Source: Prolixibacteraceae bacterium
GTDB lineage: Bacteria; Bacteroidota; Bacteroidia; Bacteroidales; Prolixibacteraceae
NCBI GenBank assembly: GCA_019459485.1
Contig: JAIBEZ010000028.1
Span: 124,001 to 188,000 of the forward strand
Reading direction: 5' to 3'
Length of the DNA stretch: 64,000 bases
The stretch's first letter is position 1; every line of letters begins with the position of its first letter. Below, one piece after another: positions 29,573-38,398 of this stretch. A program made the position numbers and the translations under genes. Under the pieces are notes generated by a model. That model made no database searches and had not been told where the DNA came from. It saw only the letters and a program-made list of their open reading frames with translations.

Positions 29573-29634
29573 TCAAAATTCGAAGCTCATAGTCAGGTAT
29601 ATTTTTGATGTTTTTTTGTTGTTTTTTGATACAT
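29568..29634. promoter_or_regulatory. Inverted repeat, candidate HTCS operator
   Basis: ATGTATCAAAA (29568-29578) and TTTTGATACAT (29624-29634) are perfect 11-bp inverted copies, centre to centre 56 bp. A third partial copy, TTTTTGATG, lies between them at 29602-29610. The left arm overlaps the -7 box of the operon. The right arm lies about 70 bp upstream of the expected start point, between the operon and the AraC-type hybrid regulator gene. It may be the binding site of that regulator. Confidence 0.5.
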
Positions 29635-29662
29635 AGCTGATTAAGTGTTAAAAGAGGTTAAT

Positions 29663-32600
29663 TTATGCTACACCTGATTGATTTGTGCTATTGTTTGTGG
29701 CTGTGCTTGGCATCCCTTTTTGCCTGAAGGCCGATGGGGTAACATTGAATTGTTCCCTGAAACACTTCACAAAATAGGATAAATTATTGAAGCCTAAACT
29801 GTATCCTATTTCCTTAATTGAAAGACTGGAATTGGACAATAATTCACAAGCCTTCTGCAACTTGAATATGCGGATAAATTCAACTGGAGAAAGTCCAGTA
29901 AGGGCCTTAAGTTTCCGATACAAATGAGTAGTGCTGATGTTTAAATCGGATGATAACTTTTTAACATTGAAATCCGACTCCGAAAGATTATCCTCGAGCA
30001 ATTGCCTTAGTTTAATAATGAACTCATCGTCTCTTGAGATATTGGAAGTGGATACCTCAACCATAAAATTGTGTGTCATGTATCTTTCCCGAATCAATTC
30101 CCGGTTCTTGATCAGGCGCGAAATCTGTGCTTTAATGATGGACAGATCAAATGGTTTTGTGACGTATGCATCAGCGCCTCTCTCATAGCCTGAAACAATA
30201 TGCTCAGAAGCATTGTTCGCTGTTAAAAGAATGATCGGAATATGGCATGTTTTTCCATTCTCTTTTATTTTTTTGCACAATTCATATCCATCCATTCTGG
30301 GCATCACAACATCCGAAATTATGATATCCGGGATAATTTTGCTGATAAGTTCATAACCCTCTTTTCCATCACTTGCTTCATAACAGTGATAATTGTTTGA
30401 TAAAGTCTTTTTTAGGAAAGTCCTCAGATCAATGTTATCTTCCACAATAACAATGGAAAGTTCATGTCCGTTCTTATCAAACTCAATCGCCTGTTCGGTT
30501 TCATAAATTTCATCTTGCCATAAAAAATCGTTCTTTTCAAGTTCAGTATCCAATTCACTGACTTCAATTTTATTAAACGGCAATAAAACATGAAAAGCTA
30601 CTCCTATACCATTAACAGACTCAACATTGATTATCCCGTGGTGCATTTCAATGAGTGATTTCGAAAAAGAAAGTCCGATTCCAGCGCCATCCACCTCTTC
30701 GCTGACTTTATAAAACCGATCGAATATTTTTACTTTATCTTCATCCGATATATCCCTTCCTTCATTAAATACAGTTATCCTAACTTGTTTTTTGTCGCCC
30801 ACCTTCTCAACCGAATTAGCTGGAACAATCTCAAGCGAAACTTTGATAGAATGATTTTCACTGGTATGTTTAAATGCGTTGGATAATAAATTATAAAGTA
30901 CTTCTTCAATTTTTTGGCTATCGATACTTATCATTATTGACTTATCCGGAACCTGCACTTCTAAATTGGTTTTTCGCCGGCTTTCCAGTCCTTTAAAATT
31001 TGCAGAGACATCCTTTATCAGCAAACCCAAATCAACTGTCCGGAGATTTAATTGAAGTTTCCCGGCATTTAATTTTCGAAAATCAATGATTTGGTTAATC
31101 AGAGTAAGTAAATAATTTGAATTGCGATACATCAGGTTGATATGGTTCTTCCACTTCGGATCAATATTCGTATAATTCTTCATTATATCTTCTATGGGTG
31201 CAACTACTAAACTAAGGGGTGTTCGCAACTCATGAGCAATATTGGTAAGAAATTTCATTTTATTTTCGTTTGACTCAAAGCTGATCGCATCAATTTTTTT
31301 CTCAAATGAAACTCGCTGTCGTCTGACAACTGTATGAATTGTCACACCCACGATGGCAATAATCAGGAGAAGGAAAAGAGCAGTCATATACCATGTTTTG
31401 TACCAGGGCGGCAAAATATGGATATGTAAAATTTTTTCCTGCGTAGCTTCAATATTATCAGCGCTCAATCCACTTATGCGAAGCGTATATTTCCCGTCAG
31501 GTATTTTCGAAAAATAAATGTACGGATTGTTCGCAGAAGGGATTGTAATCCATCGGTCACTATATCCTTCCAGTTTATATCTTATCCTATTTCCATCGGG
31601 ATACTGATAATGGTGAACCCCAACTCCTATACTAAATGAGTTTTTATTGTAGGGCAGTACAATATTATTGGTTTCATTTAATGATTTCAACATAATATTC
31701 CCACGGCTGATTGTGTCACCAATTTTCACAATCTGGTTCATGATACGGAAATCGGTTAAACCGATTTTGGGAGGAATTGGATTTAAAGTGATCTCATTCG
31801 GATAAAATCTGGTGAACCCATTATCTCCACCAAAAAACATTTCCCCATCAGACGACTTAAACCAGGAATTGACTTTAAAAGTTTCTCCCTGAATTCCGTC
31901 CGATTGATTATAATAGGTATAGGGTTTGGTTTTATTGTTAAAGTCGATTGAAACAATGCCCTTATTGGTGCTGGCCCATTTTTTTCCTGACTGGTCAGAT
32001 AAAATGCCCTGAACATCATTTCCCGGTAAACCATTTTCTATAGTGAGATGGGAAAATGTATTCGAATCAGTATTCAAAATATTTATCCCGCCCCCTTGGG
32101 TTGCCAGCCATAGCTTCCCATCATTGTTTTCGAAAATGCAATTAATCTCATTGGCATTCAAAAAATCATTTTCAGGATTGGTAGCAATAAATCGTTTAAA
32201 ACTCATTGTTGGACGTGAAGTTCCTGACAAATCAAGTTTATCATAGGGTGTCTTTAGCAGATTTAAGCCATTATTTGTACCGACCCAAAATCGGTTTTTG
32301 CTATCAATCAGCATTGATATTATTGTCTTGTCAGAAATTCCATCAGGATCGGTTGGTTCATTGGTAAACCGATAGGATTTCCGTTCAGGATTTTTTTGCA
32401 AATCAGAAAAAAATATCAGACCTTCTCCGGAAGCTCCACACCAAATGTTGTGGTTTTTATCAATGAGAACTTTCCTTACTGTCCCCTCATACAATGGCGG
32501 TTCTTTGGAATTACCATAGATCCACCCCCGACTTGTTTTTCTCAGCTTATCGAGTCCTCCGGTTGATGCAACCCAAAAAACAGAATCAGACTCACGGGCA

Positions 32601-33850
32601 ATATCCCATATATTATCAAAATCTGATATAGGTTCTGATTGCTGTCGGTAACTAATTTTTTGAAAAGTTGAAATTGTTCCCTTATTTAATTGTTTCGGTG
32701 TAATGTTAATTCCACCTTGCCTCAGGCCAATAATAATTTCATTTTTCGTACCGTTAAAGCACATTACAATATTTTCGCCCAGTGATTTTGCATTGGAAGG
32801 GTCTCGTTTGAAAGAGTGAAAAGCTTTTTGGTTTAAATTCAGGATACTTAGCCCCAACCCCTGATGCCCCACCCACAGATTCCCGGAAAAATCCTCGAAT
32901 AAACATGTTATGTCATTATCAAGTAAGGAGCCTATCTGTAACGGATCTGGAAGATACTGCCCACTTTGATAGGTCATCAAGTCAATATAGTGTAGAGCAG
33001 GATCAGCCGAATTAAAATACAACCTGTGATCACTGGCAATTATGAGATTCTGAATGTTTTGGCCTTTAGCAAAGGCTTCGTTGTTAATAAAAACTGGATC
33101 CAGTGTTAAAACATGGATGCCATCAGAGGTCCCTAAATAAAGTTTTTTACTGTTTTTATCCGGAATCACGACATTAATGCTCAAATCAGTGACAAGTCTG
33201 TTCTGAATTTGTATTAATGTGTCCTTTTCATTTACTGTCAGTTCCGCAAGGAGTATTCTTGCCGGACTATATTGATCAGCAAAAGAAACCAAAGACAACC
33301 TATTCCCAAAAGTGTTCATCAAATGAATATAATCATTTGCCAAAACATTTTGGTTATATAGCTGAAGTCTTTTTGTGCGAAACCCATCGTTCCCGTTTTT
33401 TTGTTTATAAGCTAAAAAAACACCAGCGCTGCAATGGATGATAACATTTCCCCTGGACTCGAAGAATCCGAAAGTATAGAAACTGTTCGTAGGTACTCCC
33501 TCCAGATTGACCAGATGAAAAGTCTGGTCCGATTTTCTGAAAACGGATACACCTGACAAAGATGCAACCCAAAGGTTATCTTCTGAGTCAATAAAGATTT
33601 TATTGGTTTTTTTATCAGATAAACTAAGGGGATTTCCAAGCTCAGGTTTGAAAAATTCAAAATTGAAGCCATTATAACTGGCTAATCCGGTCCAGGTTGC
33701 AAACCACATTTTTCCAGACTGATCCTGTGCAATTGAATTAATTTCGCCGTTGTATAAACCTTCGTTTGTTCTCAGATATCTAAAATCAGCGCTTAAAGTA
33801 TGCTGACCGATTAAAACAAAAAATACAATATATAAGAATGTTAGTTTCAT
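29663..33850 (-). CDS. Hybrid two-component system regulator (HTCS) of the polysaccharide locus
   Basis: This 1395-aa protein combines sensor and transcription factor. The signal peptide is about 1-21. Residues about 25-720 are Reg_prop blades forming two periplasmic propellers (GKMWFATWTGLASYNG and similar repeats). A Y_Y_Y domain at about 730-800 contains YKLEGYSDRWITIP. The membrane helix is at about 815-838, the HisKA domain has phosphoacceptor H873 (AHELRTPLSL), and HATPase_c contains GAGIGLSFSKSLIEMHHG. The receiver has D1180 in IIISDVVMPRMDGYELC, and the C-terminal AraC HTH has DLNISTTHLYRKLKAL. HTCS proteins sense oligosaccharides and activate the adjacent PUL. It is transcribed in the same direction as the SusCD operon, just downstream of the shared intergenic control region's upstream side, with a gap of 151 bp to the operon start. 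Confidence 0.95.
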   Translation of the reverse strand: MKLTFLYIVFFVLIGQHTLSADFRYLRTNEGLYNGEINSIAQDQSGKMWFATWTGLASYNGFNFEFFKPELGNPLSLSDKKTNKIFIDSEDNLWVASLSGVSVFRKSDQTFHLVNLEGVPTNSFYTFGFFESRGNVIIHCSAGVFLAYKQKNGNDGFRTKRLQLYNQNVLANDYIHLMNTFGNRLSLVSFADQYSPARILLAELTVNEKDTLIQIQNRLVTDLSINVVIPDKNSKKLYLGTSDGIHVLTLDPVFINNEAFAKGQNIQNLIIASDHRLYFNSADPALHYIDLMTYQSGQYLPDPLQIGSLLDNDITCLFEDFSGNLWVGHQGLGLSILNLNQKAFHSFKRDPSNAKSLGENIVMCFNGTKNEIIIGLRQGGINITPKQLNKGTISTFQKISYRQQSEPISDFDNIWDIARESDSVFWVASTGGLDKLRKTSRGWIYGNSKEPPLYEGTVRKVLIDKNHNIWCGASGEGLIFFSDLQKNPERKSYRFTNEPTDPDGISDKTIISMLIDSKNRFWVGTNNGLNLLKTPYDKLDLSGTSRPTMSFKRFIATNPENDFLNANEINCIFENNDGKLWLATQGGGINILNTDSNTFSHLTIENGLPGNDVQGILSDQSGKKWASTNKGIVSIDFNNKTKPYTYYNQSDGIQGETFKVNSWFKSSDGEMFFGGDNGFTRFYPNEITLNPIPPKIGLTDFRIMNQIVKIGDTISRGNIMLKSLNETNNIVLPYNKNSFSIGVGVHHYQYPDGNRIRYKLEGYSDRWITIPSANNPYIYFSKIPDGKYTLRISGLSADNIEATQEKILHIHILPPWYKTWYMTALFLLLIIAIVGVTIHTVVRRQRVSFEKKIDAISFESNENKMKFLTNIAHELRTPLSLVVAPIEDIMKNYTNIDPKWKNHINLMYRNSNYLLTLINQIIDFRKLNAGKLQLNLRTVDLGLLIKDVSANFKGLESRRKTNLEVQVPDKSIMISIDSQKIEEVLYNLLSNAFKHTSENHSIKVSLEIVPANSVEKVGDKKQVRITVFNEGRDISDEDKVKIFDRFYKVSEEVDGAGIGLSFSKSLIEMHHGIINVESVNGIGVAFHVLLPFNKIEVSELDTELEKNDFLWQDEIYETEQAIEFDKNGHELSIVIVEDNIDLRTFLKKTLSNNYHCYEASDGKEGYELISKIIPDIIISDVVMPRMDGYELCKKIKENGKTCHIPIILLTANNASEHIVSGYERGADAYVTKPFDLSIIKAQISRLIKNRELIRERYMTHNFMVEVSTSNISRDDEFIIKLRQLLEDNLSESDFNVKKLSSDLNISTTHLYRKLKALTGLSPVEFIRIFKLQKACELLSNSSLSIKEIGYSLGFNNLSYFVKCFREQFNVTPSAFRQKGMPSTATNNSTNQSGVA

Positions 33851-34369
33851 AGTTCACAAATCAATCAAAGATCAATTTTTTAGAGGGGTTCAAGATAAAA
33901 AAAGAATCGCACTTATATGCATTTACAGATAAAATTTGAAAATCGAACACTCTCGGAGATGTTACAAATTAATATAACCACGAAAAATTATCAAGAGCAT
34001 GGATGCAGTGAAATGAAGAAAATGATTAAAAAAACACAAAAAAATGATTCATTTTTTCATCATAAATCCTGTCCTTCAACTAATACAGGCTATGGTTTTT
34101 GATTGCATGTTAACAAGCTGCACATTTCCAGTAACATATACAGCTAAATCTTACCGTTATCTTAACAATTTCTTCATTTTAAAGTTACAAATACCGATGA
34201 AAAGCACAATTCAAGTTAAAAATATATCATTTTATGGTCGATTTCTTTCATTCTTGAAAGATTCGTTACATACTTCTTGTTGCCTTAAACTATGATGAAA
34301 CCATTTAATAAGTATTTTTGGTATTAATAAATATTTTAAATCGAAACACTTAATTTAAAATCAAACATT
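33851..34369. other. Divergent intergenic region of 519 bp between the HTCS and secreted lamin-tail genes
   Basis: This is very AT-rich non-coding DNA. Two open frames (33917-34102, 34044-34295) have low-complexity translations and no family resemblance, so I do not call them. The only control element supported is a plus-strand -7 box at 34313-34320. A long leader or small RNA could hide here, but nothing in the sequence shows one. Confidence 0.55.
34313..34320 (+). promoter_or_regulatory. Candidate -7 box before the lamin-tail protein gene
   Basis: TATTTTTG matches TAnnTTTG and lies 50 nt upstream of the ATG at 34370. No TTTG -33 element at usual spacing was found. Confidence 0.35.
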
Positions 34370-37300
34370 ATGAAATTAAAACTTTTACTTTTCTTTCTGG
34401 TAGTATTGGGTTTTAGTGCCATCGTCAAGGCACAAACAACGAAACCTTATACAAACCTTGTTATTACGGAGGCGCTTTACACTTCAACTCCGGACAATTA
34501 TGTTGAGTTTACAAACATGGGCTCGGAAACCATTAATCTCGGCAATTTTGAATTTGGTCACATTACTGCCTGGAATACTCCTTGGAACCCAGAGGCCAAC
34601 AATTATTTCAGGTTGCCAAAGAATAAAACACTGGCTCCCGGAGAATCATACGTAATTGCTACGGCTTATCTGTTTGGGCCTAAGATGTGGAAAAAAGATC
34701 CTTTACATTATCAGGAGAGGATTACTAAACCTGAGATGTTTAAGCTTGCTGACCAATTGTTATACGCGAGAGAAAACAATATGACTGCAGCAGACACGCT
34801 CACTCCATATTACAGCACAATGGATGACTGGAATGGCAGAGGAACATGGTATCTCAGGCATCATTTTCTTAACGAAGAAACCGGTGAAAAAGATTCTGTT
34901 GTGATTGACCAGGTTGGTGGTGTTTTTAATGAAGATGACGGATCTAATGCTGATGGTCCTTATGATGTTGCTGGCGTAACAGATGCAACGAGCAGTAGTG
35001 TCCTGATCAGAAAAGCTTCTGTAAAAACCGGGAACGTTAATTTTGCTGAAGGCAGGGGTCTTGACGCTGCCGATTCAGAATGGATTCCGGTTAAATATTT
35101 GAGTATTTACCAGTGGCGCGCAGTTTTCTGGACTGTAGGAAATCAAGCTGTAGGTGCAAAATTAGACAACAATACACTGGTATCTAAATCAGGTAAAGAA
35201 GTTGTTGATATCGTTAATGGAACGATTACAGTGCCTTGGGGGGTCAGAAGAAAAGACTCTATCATGTATCGTTTTGAACGTAGACCGGGATTGGCATGGG
35301 CGTATGATGTAGTAGCAAACAGAGAAGACTCTGCCTTTGTATCATCGCGTACAGGTGATAAATTAACCTTATACGTATGCGGCGATGAACCTACAGTTAA
35401 AGAATTTATGATTACTGTTCAGGATCCTACACCATCTGACAACATTGTAATTCCAAAATGCGGAATGAATTTTGCAAATATGGCTTGGGACGGAAATTCC
35501 GGAGCTTACGGTGGCTGGCAGGTAACCGATAAAGTACCGGTAATGGATACAATTAGCCGGGTTGGTTATGCCACACGCATCGACACGCTTTTTAAATATT
35601 TGGAAAAACCAACAAAAGCAACCTGGAAAATTAAATTTGTCGATAATCATGAAAGACCTGACCTTAAATATGGTGACATTTTACAGGTAACCTCCGAAAA
35701 CGGCAAATTAAAAGAGTATTTCCTTAAACTTGCAAAATTTGTTCCTAGCGACGATGCTTATCTTGGATCAATTACATGGCCTGATATGCCCTCATACTTT
35801 AAGGGTGCTGTTGCCAAATCATACGGATGGGCCGGTGATACGATCCCAGGTTTCGATTATTCAAACAACGGCTATATAGTTAAGGTACCGTTGGACTACA
35901 ATGGAATCCCTGCATTGGTCTTTACCAAACGGGATCTCAACTCTAAAGTTACAGTAAACCGTGCAAAAACATTATCGGGAACAGTAGAAGATCGCACCGT
36001 GACCTTCACAGTAACCGCTGAGAACGACACAACTGTTAACGTTTATACCGTTCGTTTTGATAAAGAAAAAGATGATTCAAACGTTCAGCCATGGGTTGGA
36101 GAACCATTTTTTACCCAGATCGTGTTTCATGACGATTGGGGTAAAATGTGGGTAGAAGTTGTTAATCCGGGTACTAAAATTCTGGACCTTAGTAATTATA
36201 TGATATTCGCTAGTGGCGCCTCTGGTGTTGCAGCTGCATTTGCAGAAAACAATACTGCAGAGACCACATATGCCAACGCATATATGAAATATGTTCCTGG
36301 CAAAAAATGGCAGGACGAAGCTTCCTGGACCGTTCAACCACGAATTCTTGAACCTGACTTCGCGGTGAACCCAATGGTTTATCCTGGCGATGTATTTGTT
36401 ATGACCGAGCATCCTGGTGGAGGTTCGTTTCCCACCTATGGAAAAGAAGCCGATGTTAACTTCGCCAACGGCATGAACCCTTGGGGCTATACAATGCAAT
36501 GGGGTAATGCAATCCACACATGGTTGAATTTTAATATGTATCTGTATAAAATTACCGGCGACTCAGTAGCAAATGGTTTAAAACCAACAACCGACATCAA
36601 TGATTTTGAATTGGTAGATATGTTTGGGAAAGCTGATGGAACCAATCTGGTTGTTGGAGGAAGAGAGATTAGCCAAATTATGGCCTGGACGAGGAAACCT
36701 AATCTTTACAAAGGAAATCCTGAGGTTGGTGCTTCATTGGGTACTAACTGGGACAATAGCGAATGGATAATGAGAAACGATCAATATTACTATGCGCTCG
36801 GTTATGGATGGCCAATTGCTATGTACAACATTGTTGGTGGTATTGGCGCTCATGTTATGGACGAAGTAACCATGTACAGATCAACAGTTTCTTCTAAAGT
36901 TCTCAAAGTAAGTGAAGGATATTCGATGGACGAAACCATAAAGGGTGTTAAAACCGGGACTACTGTTACCGGATTGTATGCCGACCTTTTAAAAGCCCAT
37001 GAAGATCAGGCGTTAAAAGTTAAATCAGTTGCAACGGGAGCCTTCTTAACAGATGCGAGCCTATTGAGCAATGGTGATATGCTGGTTGTACTTTCTGCTG
37101 ACAGCACAAATACATCTCAATATACATTGAACGTTTCTGAGGGCGGATTAAGTTCAAATGCAGTACTTACCCCGGCCTCAGCCAAATACACAGTAGATGT
37201 GACTGGTACGACTGGTACCGTTGGTGGGTTCAACGTTGGCGCTTTGCTTAAAGACGTATATGCTGGTGTAAATATACCTGCTGGCGCAACTTTAACTATT

Positions 37301-38218
37301 ACTGATGCCAATGATGCATACATGTCGTTATTAAAACTGAATTTTGATACTGCGTATTCGAATGTAATTGCTACCGATAAAATCTATTTTGAAGTAATTG
37401 CTGAAAATGGAATAAATAAAATCTTGTATCAATTGACACCAACAGTTAATCCGTCAGAAGCAAAGATTACATCTGACGTTTACAGTGTTGACCAGTTTGC
37501 TTCATTGGTTCAGTATGTTCCTGCCGGTACCACAGCAACTACGATGAAGAATAATGTTTATCCTTCAACCGGAGCTACTTTAGTTATATATGACAAAGAG
37601 GGAAATGTTCGCACTACTGGGGATATTTACAGGGATGATAAGTTAGTTGTTACCTCTTCGGATGGAAATACAGTCAAGACTTATTACTTTGCAATGCTAA
37701 ACGCTAGTGGTATTAACCCTTATCTGGCTTATGTGATTTCTGAAGATTATGAAGTCAATCAGCTTGAAATGAGAATATCAGGTGATGAGACTCTTTCGGT
37801 AAACGAATTTGTTAACAAGTTATATCCATCGTTTGGCGCTACCTTGTCAGTCATTGATAAAGATGGAAATACCAATACAACCGGTACGTTTAAAAAGGGT
37901 GATAAATTGTTGGTAACTGCCGCTGATGGCTTGACTACTGCAACTTATAACATATCAATGATTACCAAAGCCAATGATATAACTGCCGAAACCATTAAAA
38001 TGTATCCAAATCCAACCGACGGACGGGTAATCGTTCAAGGCCTTGCAAAAGGAAACAGGGTTAGGGAAATTAATGCATCAGGTGTTACTTTGCGTGATGT
38101 AATTGCTGATAATTCAACTGATTACGTTTCATTAGCTGCACAACCTGCCGGTATCTATGTATTTATTATCTCTAACGGTGATAAATTCATCAGTATCCAA
38201 AAGATTGTGAAGAAATAA
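34370..38218 (+). CDS. Large secreted lamin-tail-domain protein with tandem C-terminal repeats and T9SS tail
   Basis: This is a 1282-aa secreted protein. The signal peptide is about 1-21 (ends VKAQ). The N-terminal part is a lamin-tail domain (LVITEALYTSTPDNYVEFTN, TINLGNFEF), and a second LTD-like stretch is at about 575-720 (MWVEVVNPGTKILDLSNY). From about residue 840 to 1205 four related beta-rich units of about 90-100 residues follow. Each has a GTTV or GAT box, a GD.L.V or DKLVV turn and a YT or YY strand (for example GDMLVVLSADSTNTSQYTL, DDKLVVTSSDGNTVKTYYF, GDKLLVTAADGLTTATYNI). Residues about 1207-1282 are a Por_Secre_tail (IKMYPNPTDGRVIVQG). No hydrolase motif is visible, so it is likely a surface-anchored binding or structural protein. 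Confidence 0.8.
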   Translation: MKLKLLLFFLVVLGFSAIVKAQTTKPYTNLVITEALYTSTPDNYVEFTNMGSETINLGNFEFGHITAWNTPWNPEANNYFRLPKNKTLAPGESYVIATAYLFGPKMWKKDPLHYQERITKPEMFKLADQLLYARENNMTAADTLTPYYSTMDDWNGRGTWYLRHHFLNEETGEKDSVVIDQVGGVFNEDDGSNADGPYDVAGVTDATSSSVLIRKASVKTGNVNFAEGRGLDAADSEWIPVKYLSIYQWRAVFWTVGNQAVGAKLDNNTLVSKSGKEVVDIVNGTITVPWGVRRKDSIMYRFERRPGLAWAYDVVANREDSAFVSSRTGDKLTLYVCGDEPTVKEFMITVQDPTPSDNIVIPKCGMNFANMAWDGNSGAYGGWQVTDKVPVMDTISRVGYATRIDTLFKYLEKPTKATWKIKFVDNHERPDLKYGDILQVTSENGKLKEYFLKLAKFVPSDDAYLGSITWPDMPSYFKGAVAKSYGWAGDTIPGFDYSNNGYIVKVPLDYNGIPALVFTKRDLNSKVTVNRAKTLSGTVEDRTVTFTVTAENDTTVNVYTVRFDKEKDDSNVQPWVGEPFFTQIVFHDDWGKMWVEVVNPGTKILDLSNYMIFASGASGVAAAFAENNTAETTYANAYMKYVPGKKWQDEASWTVQPRILEPDFAVNPMVYPGDVFVMTEHPGGGSFPTYGKEADVNFANGMNPWGYTMQWGNAIHTWLNFNMYLYKITGDSVANGLKPTTDINDFELVDMFGKADGTNLVVGGREISQIMAWTRKPNLYKGNPEVGASLGTNWDNSEWIMRNDQYYYALGYGWPIAMYNIVGGIGAHVMDEVTMYRSTVSSKVLKVSEGYSMDETIKGVKTGTTVTGLYADLLKAHEDQALKVKSVATGAFLTDASLLSNGDMLVVLSADSTNTSQYTLNVSEGGLSSNAVLTPASAKYTVDVTGTTGTVGGFNVGALLKDVYAGVNIPAGATLTITDANDAYMSLLKLNFDTAYSNVIATDKIYFEVIAENGINKILYQLTPTVNPSEAKITSDVYSVDQFASLVQYVPAGTTATTMKNNVYPSTGATLVIYDKEGNVRTTGDIYRDDKLVVTSSDGNTVKTYYFAMLNASGINPYLAYVISEDYEVNQLEMRISGDETLSVNEFVNKLYPSFGATLSVIDKDGNTNTTGTFKKGDKLLVTAADGLTTATYNISMITKANDITAETIKMYPNPTDGRVIVQGLAKGNRVREINASGVTLRDVIADNSTDYVSLAAQPAGIYVFIISNGDKFISIQKIVKK

Positions 38219-38240
38219 CCAATACTGAATAACAATAAAA

Positions 38241-38272
38241 AATAAGGGCCTTAAGAGGGCCCTTATTTTTTG
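38241..38272 (+). terminator. Rho-independent terminator after the lamin-tail gene
   Basis: AATAAGGGCC (38241-38250) pairs with GGCCCTTATT (38258-38267) around a 7-nt loop and is followed by a T run. It separates the lamin-tail gene from the glycoside hydrolase run. Confidence 0.9.
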
Positions 38273-38398
38273 TTATTAATGACAGATTAAGATATTTTTA
38301 GCAAGAAACAATACCGTTGATTTGATTGTGTTTTGAGATTGTTCAGGTAGTCTCCGGAAATCAAAAAAAACAGCAGAAAAATAATCATTCAGTAAGAT

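Noticed and set aside
33917-34295. Two short open frames in the HTCS/lamin-tail spacer
   Set aside because: Their translations are low-complexity with no recognisable motif, they overlap each other, and AT-rich spacers produce such frames by chance.
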